Assembly (NCBI GenBank): GCA_964550025.1
Contig: CAZJYI010000148.1
Span: 1-26,067 of the forward strand
Source: CAZJYI01 sp964550025
Lineage (GTDB): Bacteria > Verrucomicrobiota > Kiritimatiellia > UBA8416 > CAYOBW01
Length of the DNA stretch: 26,067 nt
Reading direction: 5' to 3'
Shown: one piece after another, positions 14,742 through 23,807 of the stretch
Numbering within the stretch: position 1 is the first letter of the stretch
How the letters are laid out: every line of letters starts with the position of its first letter
The notes under the pieces: model-generated
What the model was told of the DNA's origin: nothing
The model's input: only the letters and a program-made list of their open reading frames with translations
Databases searched by the model: none
Translations under genes and position numbers: made by a program

Positions 14742-14939
14742 ACACTATTTTCTATTTATTTCTCTTTACACTGAATATCGTTAAATGCAACTGTGCACGA
14801 CGAAGGGATTGAACGGGAGGGCAGCAATAAGGAAAGACCCTGTGGTGCGTAGTTACCGGCCACCGTTGGCTTCACATTGCATATCGCATTCTCTATTCTC
14901 TTGCGCGTTCACGTGTGTACATGGCAGGGGGCAGTGCAG

Positions 14940-16793
14940 ATGACTGACACAATCGAAAACAGTGATAAGGGCAAGGCACCGAAGACGAGCATAGGGTCGA
15001 TTCAACCCACGAACCAGGAAAGGGGCCGTCAATTCGACACCGACGAGCTCGTGCTGGATCGTTACCGCGTACTGAGCGAGCTGGGACGCGGCGGCATGGG
15101 GGTGGTCTATCGCTGCCATGATACGGTGACGGGAACGGACATTGCCCTCAAGGCGCTCCCACCGGAAGTCTCCCGCGACGCCGAGGAGATGGCGGCTATA
15201 CAGGAGAACTTCCAACTCGTGGAAGAGTTGCATCACCCGAACATCGCCGCGGTCAAAACGCTCGAGCCGGACGATGCGACAGGGGACTACTACCTGATCA
15301 TGCAGTGTGTGGAGGGCCGCAACCTGAGTGCGTACCGCAGGAACAAAGGCGGCGTTCTCCCGCCGGCGGAAGCCCTCACGATTGCCATGCAAATTGCCAC
15401 CGCACTCGACTATGCACACTCGCGCAGGGTGATCCACCGCGACATCAAGCCGTCCAACGTGATGATTACGTTCGAGTCGGACAAGGCCGCGGAGGAGGAC
15501 ATTACGACGCCCGCGCGGGCCATCGTGAAGATCCTCGATTTCGGATTGGCGGCGCAGATCCACTCCTCGCTGTCGCGCGTCACCAAGGCAGACTACGGTA
15601 CCAGCGGCACGGCCCCCTACATGGCGCCGGAACAGTGGCTGGGCGAATACCAGGACGCCGCGACAGACCAGTACGCGCTGGCCGCGCTCATCTATGAGCT
15701 GATTTCCGGACGGCCGCCCTTCGTGGGACACGATATGCGCGTCCTCGGCATCGCCGTCCTGAACGGAAAGGCGAAGCCCCCAAAAGGCATCGGACGCGGT
15801 CTGTGGAAGGTGCTGAGGAAGGGGTTGTCGAAGCAACGCAAGGGCCGCTACCCGTCCTGCTCCGAATTCGTTCAGGAACTCATCCGGAATTGCCCGGCGC
15901 TGAACGTGACGGGAACGGGCAAAGCGCTGTGGATGAAGATGGCTGTTCGGGCCGCCGCCTGTATTCTACTCCTTAGCGCGGCAGGCTTCGCGGGATGGCG
16001 CTACGGCTATCGACCATGGGCGGAGGAACGGGCCAGAGCGAGTGAGCCGACGGTGGAACGGGCCGCAACTCCCGAACCGCAACCGGGTTCGCCTGAACCA
16101 GCTCCCAAGCCGGCGCCAGTGCCCCAACCCGAGCCGGAACTACCGGAGCCCGTCCCCGAACCCGAGCCGAAGCCGCCGACTCCTGTCTCCGATCCGATCC
16201 CCGTCCCTCCGCCGACGCCCGAACCGGAATTAACGCTGGCCCCTCCGCCGAACCCCAAACCGAAGCCGGTATCTACGCCTACCCCTCCCGTCATACAGCC
16301 TACCCCGAAGCCCGTCACACCCGCGGCACAACCGGCCTTGGCCCTTCAACTCGAAGTCGGCGGCGGCCGCAGGCGTTTCCGGGAGGGTAACAAGGTCACG
16401 TGCACGGTACAGGTGAACAAGGACTGCTACCTGGCCCTGCTCTGCCACCAGTCCGACGGTTCAACCGTGATTCTCTATCCCAACCTGCACTGCCCGACCA
16501 CGAGAGTCGCAGCCGGGTCCACGGTGAAGATCCCGAGCAAGGTCGCCCCCGCGTTCGAGATAGAGGCGGGACCCCCCTTCGGCCGCGACACCGTGGAAGC
16601 CATAGGCTGCACCGCCAAGAGCGCCCTGCACCGTATGCTCGAACAGGAAACCCGCACCAGCACAACCGCCTACCGCGGAATCGACAGGGGGATGTTCGTC
16701 AAGCAGGTCGAGGAATCTATGGACGACACTTCCGCCGCCGGCGAAGTGCAGTGGGATCGGACGAGCGTGGACGTCTTGACGGAAAGGAGGTGA
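14940..16793 (+). CDS. Transmembrane Ser/Thr kinase with external DUF4384 domain
   Basis: The 617-residue product has a PknB-type kinase (about 40-320): GRGGMGVVY, Lys71, HRD 167-169, DFG 200-202, APYMAPEQ. It lacks the long activation-loop insert of the other three kinases. A membrane helix (about 333-353) is followed by about 100 residues of Pro/Glu/Lys repeats (368-465), a rigid spacer, and a DUF4384 domain (about 467-600; REGNKVTCTVQVNKDCYL, VILYPN). DUF4384 is often found fused to caspase-like peptidases, and the next gene encodes one. I chose ATG 14940 (AGGGGG just upstream) over an in-frame ATG 63 nt earlier. It is transcribed divergently from the HTH gene. Confidence 0.9.
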   Translation: MTDTIENSDKGKAPKTSIGSIQPTNQERGRQFDTDELVLDRYRVLSELGRGGMGVVYRCHDTVTGTDIALKALPPEVSRDAEEMAAIQENFQLVEELHHPNIAAVKTLEPDDATGDYYLIMQCVEGRNLSAYRRNKGGVLPPAEALTIAMQIATALDYAHSRRVIHRDIKPSNVMITFESDKAAEEDITTPARAIVKILDFGLAAQIHSSLSRVTKADYGTSGTAPYMAPEQWLGEYQDAATDQYALAALIYELISGRPPFVGHDMRVLGIAVLNGKAKPPKGIGRGLWKVLRKGLSKQRKGRYPSCSEFVQELIRNCPALNVTGTGKALWMKMAVRAAACILLLSAAGFAGWRYGYRPWAEERARASEPTVERAATPEPQPGSPEPAPKPAPVPQPEPELPEPVPEPEPKPPTPVSDPIPVPPPTPEPELTLAPPPNPKPKPVSTPTPPVIQPTPKPVTPAAQPALALQLEVGGGRRRFREGNKVTCTVQVNKDCYLALLCHQSDGSTVILYPNLHCPTTRVAAGSTVKIPSKVAPAFEIEAGPPFGRDTVEAIGCTAKSALHRMLEQETRTSTTAYRGIDRGMFVKQVEESMDDTSAAGEVQWDRTSVDVLTERR

Positions 16794-17059
16794 AGCTCGC
16801 CGGATGAGGACTGTGGCTATTTGTACGGCTGTCAGGCCACCGGCCACCCACGGAGGCGCGCGTGAATGCTGCAACTGGCATCGGAAGAGCCATCATCACG
16901 GCATTCTGGAGGCTATTTCACTAGGTGCTTATCGCCACTCTGAGAAGGTATCAGTGTCGCATTTCGTTTGTGACCACCGATGGGCCTGGCGCGTGCAACG
17001 CTGAAGAGGGCCTGGACCGTATGGCCGTGATTGTGTTGTACTGTCGGAGAGGAGAGGAT

Positions 17060-19117
17060 GTGAGACCCCACCCATGCCGACCTGTAGTGCTATTGAGTCT
17101 GCTTTGTCTGGCCTCTTGCCTTGCTGAAGACATTCTCCCGACATTCTATCAGCGCAAGTACGCAATCTGTATCGGCATAGACTCGTACTCCGGTGATTTC
17201 CCGCAGCTTCAGAGCGCGGTCAAGGACGCCCGTGACATGGCTGCACGTCTGCAAGAACTAGGGTTCAATGTCTTGCTTCTGGTCCAGGGAGAGGCCACAT
17301 GCAAACGGATAGAGCGCGGCACGCAGTATCTGCGACGGCTTGCCAAGCGCGACGACTTGATCTGCTTCTACTTCGCTGGCCACGGTTTCACCTTGCCCGA
17401 TGAGAGCGGACGAGCACGTGGTTATCTGGTACCGTGGGACTGTTACTCTTGCTCCTCTTGCCGAGACGCTCTACCTATGACCTTCTTAGCCGAACTCGCT
17501 TCGTTGCGGATGAACAGGCAGTTCCTGTTTCTTGTTGATGCGTGCTACTCGGGACTTGCGTTGACGAGAGGTCTGACCGTCCGCAGACCGCCCAGTTCTT
17601 CGATCGGCTACCTGATGAAGCTGGCAAGAACCGATTCGGTCCAGATTGCCGTGGCCGGACGGTCCGATGAGCGGGCAGAAGAAGATGGCGGGAACGGGGT
17701 GTTCACGTTGGCCGTCCTGCGTGCTCTAGCAGGCGAGTGTGATGAGGATGCCGACGAGATTGTAACGGCAAGCGAACTTTCGCTCTTCGCACGACAGTTC
17801 GTTTCTACGAGGACACGGAATCGACAGACTCCAGTCTTCGGGTGGATTGAGGGCGAGGGGGACGTGGTTCTGCGATTGAGAGCGGCAGAAACCCCGGGCC
17901 GTCTTATCCGAACGGTCCCTCAGCAACAAGAGTTCACTCGAGCGCACATCGAGTCAATCAAGCTTCAGGCTGCGAAACTGATGAACAAGCGGAGAGCTGT
18001 CCTTGCCGAAGCCAAGTTCACCCAACTGCTTCTTGCCGTTGGCGAAGACGATGTGGCGACCGGCGCCGCGGCACTGGGTCTGGCGAATGTATACGCGAAC
18101 ATGGGTAGACTCTCAGCCTCGGCTTACTACGCTGAGATGTGTTTGCGGTCGTGGCACCGGATTCATCCTTCCGACAGCAAGGGGATCTTTGCCGCACTAA
18201 TGCTCAAGTCTACGGCGGAACGGGGACTGGGAGAGAGCCACTCCGCCCTCCAGTCCTTGAAGGAAGCCTTGGCGCTTGCCGAAGAGGCCAGGTGGCCTGG
18301 GTCCTTGGCGATGGTGCACAATGGCATGGCAGAGTTGTCGCTCTCTTCGGGAGATCGAGCGGGAGCTCTGTACCATGCCCACAAGGCTTTGCGTCTACCT
18401 GAGAAGTCGCGGCTCCATACTGCAGAATCCTTCTCGATTCTCGGAGACATCAACAGGACTGACGGCGACATGGAGGGGGCAGCGCAATGCTACAAGAAAG
18501 GGCTCGCAGTAGTTCCTCAAGAAGACACGGTGCATCGGGCGCAGCTCACCATGAAATGGGTGAAGGCAACGGCATCGGCATCGCCGGATACTGCCTTGAC
18601 CACTCTCCACGCTGTGAGGGGCGATATATCGAGAGCGTTCGGCACCAATTCCGTTCCCTTCGCAGAACTCAAGCGCATTGAGGGCTCAGTGTACCTTGCC
18701 ACAACTAACATAACTAGCGCGCTCTCTTCCTACGCACACTGCATAGCGAACTACAGGCGATGGGCTGCGGAAGACCACCCTGACTACCTCTCTGCCCGCC
18801 TTGAATTCGGAAACGCGAAAAGGTGCGCAGGAAATATCACCGGAGCGATGGCGGAGCACGAAGCCGTTTTGCGTGCCTGCAACGTGGCCGGGGCGAGGTT
18901 GGCCAAGACCCAAGCAAATGCACACTTCTGGTTGGGGTACGACTTGATGGCGAACGGAAGGTATGCCGATGCCCGACAGCAATTCTCGGCAGCTGCAAGC
19001 CTGTGCGAGAGTACGTACGGAAGAACGCACAAGCGAACGGAGGAAGCAAAGGCACTTGTGCAGACTGCGAATCAGATGCGAATGCGGAGAGTGCTGTCAG
19101 ACCCAGGACTAAGGTGA
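17060..19117 (+). CDS. Lipoprotein caspase (peptidase C14) with TPR-like repeats
   Basis: I chose a GTG start at 17060: GGAGAGGAGAGG precedes it and the product then opens with an ideal lipoprotein signal ending LASC (Cys20). Two in-frame ATGs at 16925 and 17021 give implausible leaders. The 685-residue product has a caspase-like domain (about 32-290) with the catalytic dyad visible: His108 in YFAGHGF and Cys162 in LVDACYSG. The rest (about 310-685) is helical with TPR-like units. The enzyme would be tethered outside the cytoplasm, beside the external DUF4384 domain of the preceding kinase. The protease is likely activated by partner recognition; its substrate is unknown. Confidence 0.85.
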   Translation: MRPHPCRPVVLLSLLCLASCLAEDILPTFYQRKYAICIGIDSYSGDFPQLQSAVKDARDMAARLQELGFNVLLLVQGEATCKRIERGTQYLRRLAKRDDLICFYFAGHGFTLPDESGRARGYLVPWDCYSCSSCRDALPMTFLAELASLRMNRQFLFLVDACYSGLALTRGLTVRRPPSSSIGYLMKLARTDSVQIAVAGRSDERAEEDGGNGVFTLAVLRALAGECDEDADEIVTASELSLFARQFVSTRTRNRQTPVFGWIEGEGDVVLRLRAAETPGRLIRTVPQQQEFTRAHIESIKLQAAKLMNKRRAVLAEAKFTQLLLAVGEDDVATGAAALGLANVYANMGRLSASAYYAEMCLRSWHRIHPSDSKGIFAALMLKSTAERGLGESHSALQSLKEALALAEEARWPGSLAMVHNGMAELSLSSGDRAGALYHAHKALRLPEKSRLHTAESFSILGDINRTDGDMEGAAQCYKKGLAVVPQEDTVHRAQLTMKWVKATASASPDTALTTLHAVRGDISRAFGTNSVPFAELKRIEGSVYLATTNITSALSSYAHCIANYRRWAAEDHPDYLSARLEFGNAKRCAGNITGAMAEHEAVLRACNVAGARLAKTQANAHFWLGYDLMANGRYADARQQFSAAASLCESTYGRTHKRTEEAKALVQTANQMRMRRVLSDPGLR

Positions 19118-19127
19118 GGGAGTATCA

Positions 19128-19838
19128 ATGGGAACGCATAGAAATATCGCACGCGGTTCGAAAGTAGGCATCGCGACGGTGGGCGTCGCTGTGCTTGTTG
19201 TAGCGGGTTGCGCGGGGCCAGCGCCAAGAAGCAGGGGCAAGAGCCACAACCGACCGCGAGACGTGAGAAGATCGGCAACACGCTTGCTTCCGATTCTCGC
19301 AAACCGACCGAGCGATGAGGTCCTGGCGTTTCCAATTGGCGGTGGCCTCAGTCTGGTTCCTGCTCGCATTTCTCAGGTGCGGCGCGTCTTACGCGGCAAG
19401 AGTGTTGTCCTCAATGAGTTCCACCCCGTGAAGAAGTCGGATGCCAGTGCGCAGGCAGATGGAGGCAGGAGACTGTATGAAGAGGCAATAGCCAATATGC
19501 GACAGGAGAAGACCTCCTACGACATTTTCGCTAGCGATGCGGGCGAAACTCTCTTTGTGACCTCCAAAGGGAAACCATTTGCCGCTGCCGATTTAGTGAA
19601 TATCGTTGGCGACGTGAGACGGAAGTTTGCAGAAGCAGTGGGAAGCGAAGAGCTGGCTGTCTTCGTTGAGACACCAGCCAGAATTCGCATAGCCGCTCAC
19701 GAGAGCAGAATGGAAAAGGCGTTCTTTGAGTCTGTGTACCAACTCCGCAAGAGAAAGAAAGGGCACCTGGACCATCTCGTTCCGTCAGTCTACGTACTGA
19801 AAGAAGACGGGAGTATTGAAGAGATATACATGAAGTAG
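19128..19838 (+). CDS. Lipoprotein of unknown function
   Basis: The 236-residue product has a lipoprotein signal (VLVVAGC, Cys28). The mature part is charged and mixed alpha/beta and I do not recognise it. It follows the caspase gene by 10 nt, with GAGGGAG before the ATG, so the two are co-transcribed. Its codon use is less GC-biased than the operon on the left, as is that of the caspase gene, suggesting this pair has a different history from the kinase-DGR block. Confidence 0.75.
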   Translation: MGTHRNIARGSKVGIATVGVAVLVVAGCAGPAPRSRGKSHNRPRDVRRSATRLLPILANRPSDEVLAFPIGGGLSLVPARISQVRRVLRGKSVVLNEFHPVKKSDASAQADGGRRLYEEAIANMRQEKTSYDIFASDAGETLFVTSKGKPFAAADLVNIVGDVRRKFAEAVGSEELAVFVETPARIRIAAHESRMEKAFFESVYQLRKRKKGHLDHLVPSVYVLKEDGSIEEIYMK

Positions 19839-19955
19839 TTGCTTCGGGAGGGTAGTTGGTCCATGCCACCGTGAAGCGGCGAGGCTTCGCACTGCCATCA
19901 GCCAGAGCATAGGCACGCGACACCAAGCGGATCCGTTGAATGCCGGCCTTGTCCC

Positions 19956-20534
19956 TCACTTCCCGCTCAGCACAATTTCCGCAACCTGGTTCGTGTTGTC
20001 GCCCTGGCTTTGGACGGTGAAGCGGGAGACGGTTCCTTTTGCGGCGGCGTCGAGCAGCTCTTTGGGGATGGTGCAGGGGATGCTGACGAAGGCGGTGAAC
20101 TCGTTGGCGACCATGTCGCGGATATACCCGGTGAACTCCTGTTCGCCGCATTTCAGGTCGAACTTGTACTCCTTGGGGCGTTTCCCGAAGATCATCTTCG
20201 ATTCCTGGACCTTCAGCTCTTTCCGAAAGCCGGGCGCGTCTTCCTCGCCGATGGTGAGCGAAGAGATGCCGGGCGTCTTGGAGAAGTCCACTTCCACGGT
20301 GGGGTCGCCGCCCGGATACAGGATTGTCCTGTTGCCGAGAAAGTAGGAGAGGATTTCTTTGTCGTCGATCTTCAGGGTATGCGTTGCCAGGTCCCCGTTC
20401 TCTGCCTTCTCGAGCAGTTCGGGTTTGAAGAGTTTGGTGTCGTCGGTCTTGCCGAGCGTGGCGAGGGCGAGTGTCTTATCGATGTTGTAGGTCACCACGG
20501 CGCCGCACATGAGACCGCCTTCGTCGTTTTCCAT
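19956..20534 (-). CDS. Unknown protein overlapping the kinase-transpeptidase 3' end
   Basis: The 192-residue product has no signal peptide or membrane helix. It looks beta-rich (KIDDKEILSYFLGN, EYKFDLKCGEQEFTGYIRDM) and I cannot name it. The ATG at 20532-20534 places its first 43 nt within the end of the upstream kinase gene in another frame. An alternative ATG at 20508-20510 has AAGGCGG just before it and still overlaps. Coupling to the kinase-transpeptidase is therefore likely, and the two products probably work together. Confidence 0.7.
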   Translation of the reverse strand: MENDEGGLMCGAVVTYNIDKTLALATLGKTDDTKLFKPELLEKAENGDLATHTLKIDDKEILSYFLGNRTILYPGGDPTVEVDFSKTPGISSLTIGEEDAPGFRKELKVQESKMIFGKRPKEYKFDLKCGEQEFTGYIRDMVANEFTAFVSIPCTIPKELLDAAAKGTVSRFTVQSQGDNTNQVAEIVLSGK

Positions 20535-23500
20535 CGTGAGCGGAACTTATGCCCGTAGATGGCCCCAAGCGCCTTGCGAACGAGCTCCGGGTCCTTCCCG
20601 GCTGCCTCGATGAACTTCGCCTCGGCCTCGCCGACACGGCCGGCGTTTACGAGGGTGCTGATCAGCCCGCGCAAGACATGCGGCGTGCTTTCGTCATACG
20701 TGCCGGCCTCGTAGGCAGCGGCCAGTTCGTCGATGACGGCGTTGGTGTCGCCTGCCTGCAGCATCTCTTTCATTCGCTCGAAAAGAGCTTCGCTCGCATC
20801 CTGCCCGATCGTGACCTTCGTCCCCACCGGCAGCAGTGTGTACAGTTCCTCGACGTCCGCGTTTCGCAGCCGGATGCAACCGGCGCTCTCCGCCCGTCCC
20901 ACGCTGCTCTCATCCCATGTCCCGTGAATCCCGTAGCCGCGCACCGGCACCGTGTCCGCGGTTGCCCGCAGTGCCATCCATCGTGACCCGAGCACGTTTT
21001 CCGGATCCCCGTACGGCACCTGTCTTCCATCGGGCCGCCACCACACCGGCTCCTTCTGTTTGTCGCTTATCGTGAACGTGCCAACCGGGGTCCTCCCGTG
21101 CTTTCCCGTTCCCACGGCGTAGCGTTTGAAGAAGCGACCGTCCAGGGTCACTACGAGAACGTGACGCGCCGTGGAGAACGCGACTTCGAACGGGCGGTTC
21201 AGAACGAGCAGCCTGTCACCGACTTTCAACAGGTTGGGGTTCTTGAGATCATTGGCTTGCTGAATCAAGTCGACGGTCGTTCCGTACTTTCTTGCGATCA
21301 CTGCGATGCTGTCACCTCGTGCAACGGTGTGCTTTTTCTTCTCCGGCATCCCGCGCGCACTCATCACGAACGCTATATGGATCTGCCCGAGAAGCTCCTC
21401 TGCTTCGCTCCGTACTTTGGCGTCCGTTGTCCTGGCCAGCAACGCGAATCCTATCGTCCTCGCCTCCGTAAGTTCTCCGTTTCGGACAGCATCGCGCAGG
21501 TCTGACACGGTCATCCTGTGACTACCGACGGGCGAGGGAACGACCGTTTCGCGACCGGTTTCCCGGTCAGCTTTCACGGAAGACTCGCCAATCGTGAATC
21601 GCTTGCCGTCGCTTTCTCGCCGGATGGCCACGGTTTGCTTTTCGTCATCGATATCCAGGACGTTGTACCGGTTCTTCCCGATTCCGAAATCCGCCCCAAT
21701 CTCAACCTCGAATGCCGCCAGTTCCAGCAATCGGCCGTAGTCATCCGTCTGGCACAGCTCAGCCCGGAACTCCTGATAAGGCGTTTCCTGCTTGTAGGTG
21801 AGCCCAACCGTCTTGTCGCCGCTCTTCAGGTAGAGGATAGAAGCATCCTTCTTCGTCTCTCTCAGTGTCGGGTGGGCCACCGTCGTGATCCTCTCCTCGT
21901 ACCGATCAACCACAAAACCGGTCTTCCCGACTTCCTCTTTCAACGCAACATAGTAAGTGCGGCGGAGATTGCCGGAGACGTGGTTCACCTGGAACTTGTA
22001 CCTGTCGGAACTGACCTTCAGTTTGCCGTCAAGACGGAACTGCAACGTACGTACGCTCACGTTCCGCACACGCAGTTGCATGTGCGGTTCCATGTCCGCA
22101 GAAGGCGGCTCACTTGTTGTGGCGGGGGCCGCCTTGGGAGCTTCTTCGGGTGGCAGAGGGGGGGGCACTGGTTTGGACTTCCGCTCCGCCTTCGCGGTCT
22201 GGGCGGCAGGTTGCGCGGGCTGTGCAGGTCTGCGCGGGGGAACAGTACCGGTATCGGGTGCTGTCGCCTTCGACGACACACGCTGCCCGACCTGTCCGGC
22301 TCGGACGGGTTGCGGTTCGACAGAAGAGGGTGCGCGAGGTGACGTCATGCGTCTGCGGATCGCCGCTGTACGCTCTTGCGTCAAGTAGAGCGCCGCTGCT
22401 ACTACGCCAGCCAGAAGACCGGCGGTCAACAGGGAGAGCGCAGCCCATTTGGGCCAATCCGGTTTGTGTCGTGGTTCGCGGACCGATTCCGGTGCAGCTT
22501 GCCGCCGTTGCTGCTTCACCAGGAGCGTTCTCTCTTCTGCCGCCTCTGGCTCCCGTTCTTCCGCAAGGTGCTCCTCTTCCCTCCGCGCCCCCTCCCGGGC
22601 TTCTCGCTCTTTGCGCCGTTCCTCGATACGCCTCTTCTCTGCCGCGAGGGCTGCGCGCCGTGCGCGCTCCTGCGCCACGGCTTCCCTCTGCCGTGTCTCT
22701 GCGCGTGCTTGCATGTCCGCCGATATGTCCTCGAACATCTGCAGAACCGCGGGACAACTATCCGGGCGATCCGCCGGGTCGTCATCGATCAATTCGGAGA
22801 CGATGCGATCCCAACCGCTCGCCAGTGAATCGTCGATCTGTGTCGGCAGTCTGAGCCCGACGTTCCGGCCCGTCAGCAGGCGGAAGCACATCAGGCCGAA
22901 CGAATACAGGTCGCTGCGCGCATCGGCTTCTTCGCCCCGTTTCTGCTCGGGACTCATGTATTCGTAGGTTCCGAGCAGGGAACGGCTGCTCGTCCCCTCG
23001 GTTTCACACCGCATCGTGTTGCGTTCACCCAGGCTCATCGACTCCCGCACCGAGATCTCGGCCTGTGAGCGTACCCATTCCTCACCGACCAGGCGCACCA
23101 GCCCAAAGTCGCTGATCTTGGCGGCGAACCCTTCAGAAGACTCCGACTCGCTGAGCAGGATGTTCGACGGTTTCAGGTCGCGATGGACGGCACCGTGTTC
23201 GTGGGCGTAGGAGAGCCCGGCCAGAACCTGGCTCAGGATCGGCAGCAGCAACTCCTGCGGCACCTTGCCGCCGCCCGCATCGGCCAATTGCCCGAGGGAG
23301 ATGACATGACTCGACGTCCCTGACGCCTCAAGCTCGACACCTTCCGCCAGCTCCATCCGCAGCCAGTATCGTCCCTCCGTCTCGCCGAACTCATCCACGC
23401 GCACGATGTTGGCGTGTTCGAGGTTGGCCATGACCCGCGCTTCGCGCCGAAACCGCTCCAGCGCCCCGGGGCGATCCGCGAAGTCCTCGGGCAGCAGTTT

Positions 23501-23689
23501 CAGAGCGTAGCGCCGCCCCAGTGTCGTATGCTCGACCTCGTACACCTCGCCCATCCCGCCGCGGCCGAGAAGTCGGATGATGCGGTACTGACCGAGGACG
23601 GCATCAGGTGTGAGCGAGGCATTCGCATCGCCCCCCGGTTCGACACGGGTCTCGCCTTCGCCGGAAGTGTTGGGATCACTGGCTGTCAC
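20492..23689 (-). CDS. Transmembrane Ser/Thr kinase fused to LysM and L,D-transpeptidase (YkuD)
   Basis: The 1065-residue protein has a PknB-type kinase (about 35-320): GRGGMGEVY, Lys64, HRD 169-171, DFG 194-196, YMSPEQ, with a Ser-rich activation insert. A charged coiled coil (about 327-400), a membrane helix (about 415-436) and a Pro-rich spacer follow. Next are an unnamed beta domain (about 535-720), LysM (about 787-830, HTVARGDSIAVIARKYGTT) and YkuD (about 835-962) with catalytic His922 (IHGTW) and Cys938 (SAGCIRL), and a helical tail. LysM binds peptidoglycan and YkuD makes L,D cross-links or attaches proteins, so the kinase is physically joined to a cell-wall enzyme. It starts with GTG (23687-23689) and has no clear RBS. 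Confidence 0.92.
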   Translation of the reverse strand: MTASDPNTSGEGETRVEPGGDANASLTPDAVLGQYRIIRLLGRGGMGEVYEVEHTTLGRRYALKLLPEDFADRPGALERFRREARVMANLEHANIVRVDEFGETEGRYWLRMELAEGVELEASGTSSHVISLGQLADAGGGKVPQELLLPILSQVLAGLSYAHEHGAVHRDLKPSNILLSESESSEGFAAKISDFGLVRLVGEEWVRSQAEISVRESMSLGERNTMRCETEGTSSRSLLGTYEYMSPEQKRGEEADARSDLYSFGLMCFRLLTGRNVGLRLPTQIDDSLASGWDRIVSELIDDDPADRPDSCPAVLQMFEDISADMQARAETRQREAVAQERARRAALAAEKRRIEERRKEREAREGARREEEHLAEEREPEAAEERTLLVKQQRRQAAPESVREPRHKPDWPKWAALSLLTAGLLAGVVAAALYLTQERTAAIRRRMTSPRAPSSVEPQPVRAGQVGQRVSSKATAPDTGTVPPRRPAQPAQPAAQTAKAERKSKPVPPPLPPEEAPKAAPATTSEPPSADMEPHMQLRVRNVSVRTLQFRLDGKLKVSSDRYKFQVNHVSGNLRRTYYVALKEEVGKTGFVVDRYEERITTVAHPTLRETKKDASILYLKSGDKTVGLTYKQETPYQEFRAELCQTDDYGRLLELAAFEVEIGADFGIGKNRYNVLDIDDEKQTVAIRRESDGKRFTIGESSVKADRETGRETVVPSPVGSHRMTVSDLRDAVRNGELTEARTIGFALLARTTDAKVRSEAEELLGQIHIAFVMSARGMPEKKKHTVARGDSIAVIARKYGTTVDLIQQANDLKNPNLLKVGDRLLVLNRPFEVAFSTARHVLVVTLDGRFFKRYAVGTGKHGRTPVGTFTISDKQKEPVWWRPDGRQVPYGDPENVLGSRWMALRATADTVPVRGYGIHGTWDESSVGRAESAGCIRLRNADVEELYTLLPVGTKVTIGQDASEALFERMKEMLQAGDTNAVIDELAAAYEAGTYDESTPHVLRGLISTLVNAGRVGEAEAKFIEAAGKDPELVRKALGAIYGHKFRSRWKTTKAVSCAAPW

Positions 23690-23707
23690 AATGGGCCACA
23701 GGTTAGG

Positions 23708-23779
23708 GGATGTGACGACGAATGTGAAGGGAATGATGTTCGGAAGCGGTGGGAAAGGAGTTGTCCTGCCGTCACATCC
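23708..23779. promoter_or_regulatory. Divergent intergenic region with a 10-bp inverted repeat
   Basis: GGATGTGACG (23708-23717) and its exact inverted copy CGTCACATCC (23770-23779) bracket the space between the kinase-transpeptidase start (23689, minus) and the secreted-protein start (23808, plus). The arms are about 62 nt apart centre to centre, which suits a looped operator for both promoters. No convincing -35/-10 pair was picked. Confidence 0.4.
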
Positions 23780-23807
23780 TCGCTACCATCCCGGCAATCA
23801 GGCACCG

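Noticed and set aside
16804..17004. A 66-codon frame preceded by AGGAGGTGA
   Set aside because: The Shine-Dalgarno match is good but 13 nt away and made of the previous gene's last codons. The peptide is rich in His, Cys and Arg with no family resemblance. It could be a leader peptide, but I cannot support it.
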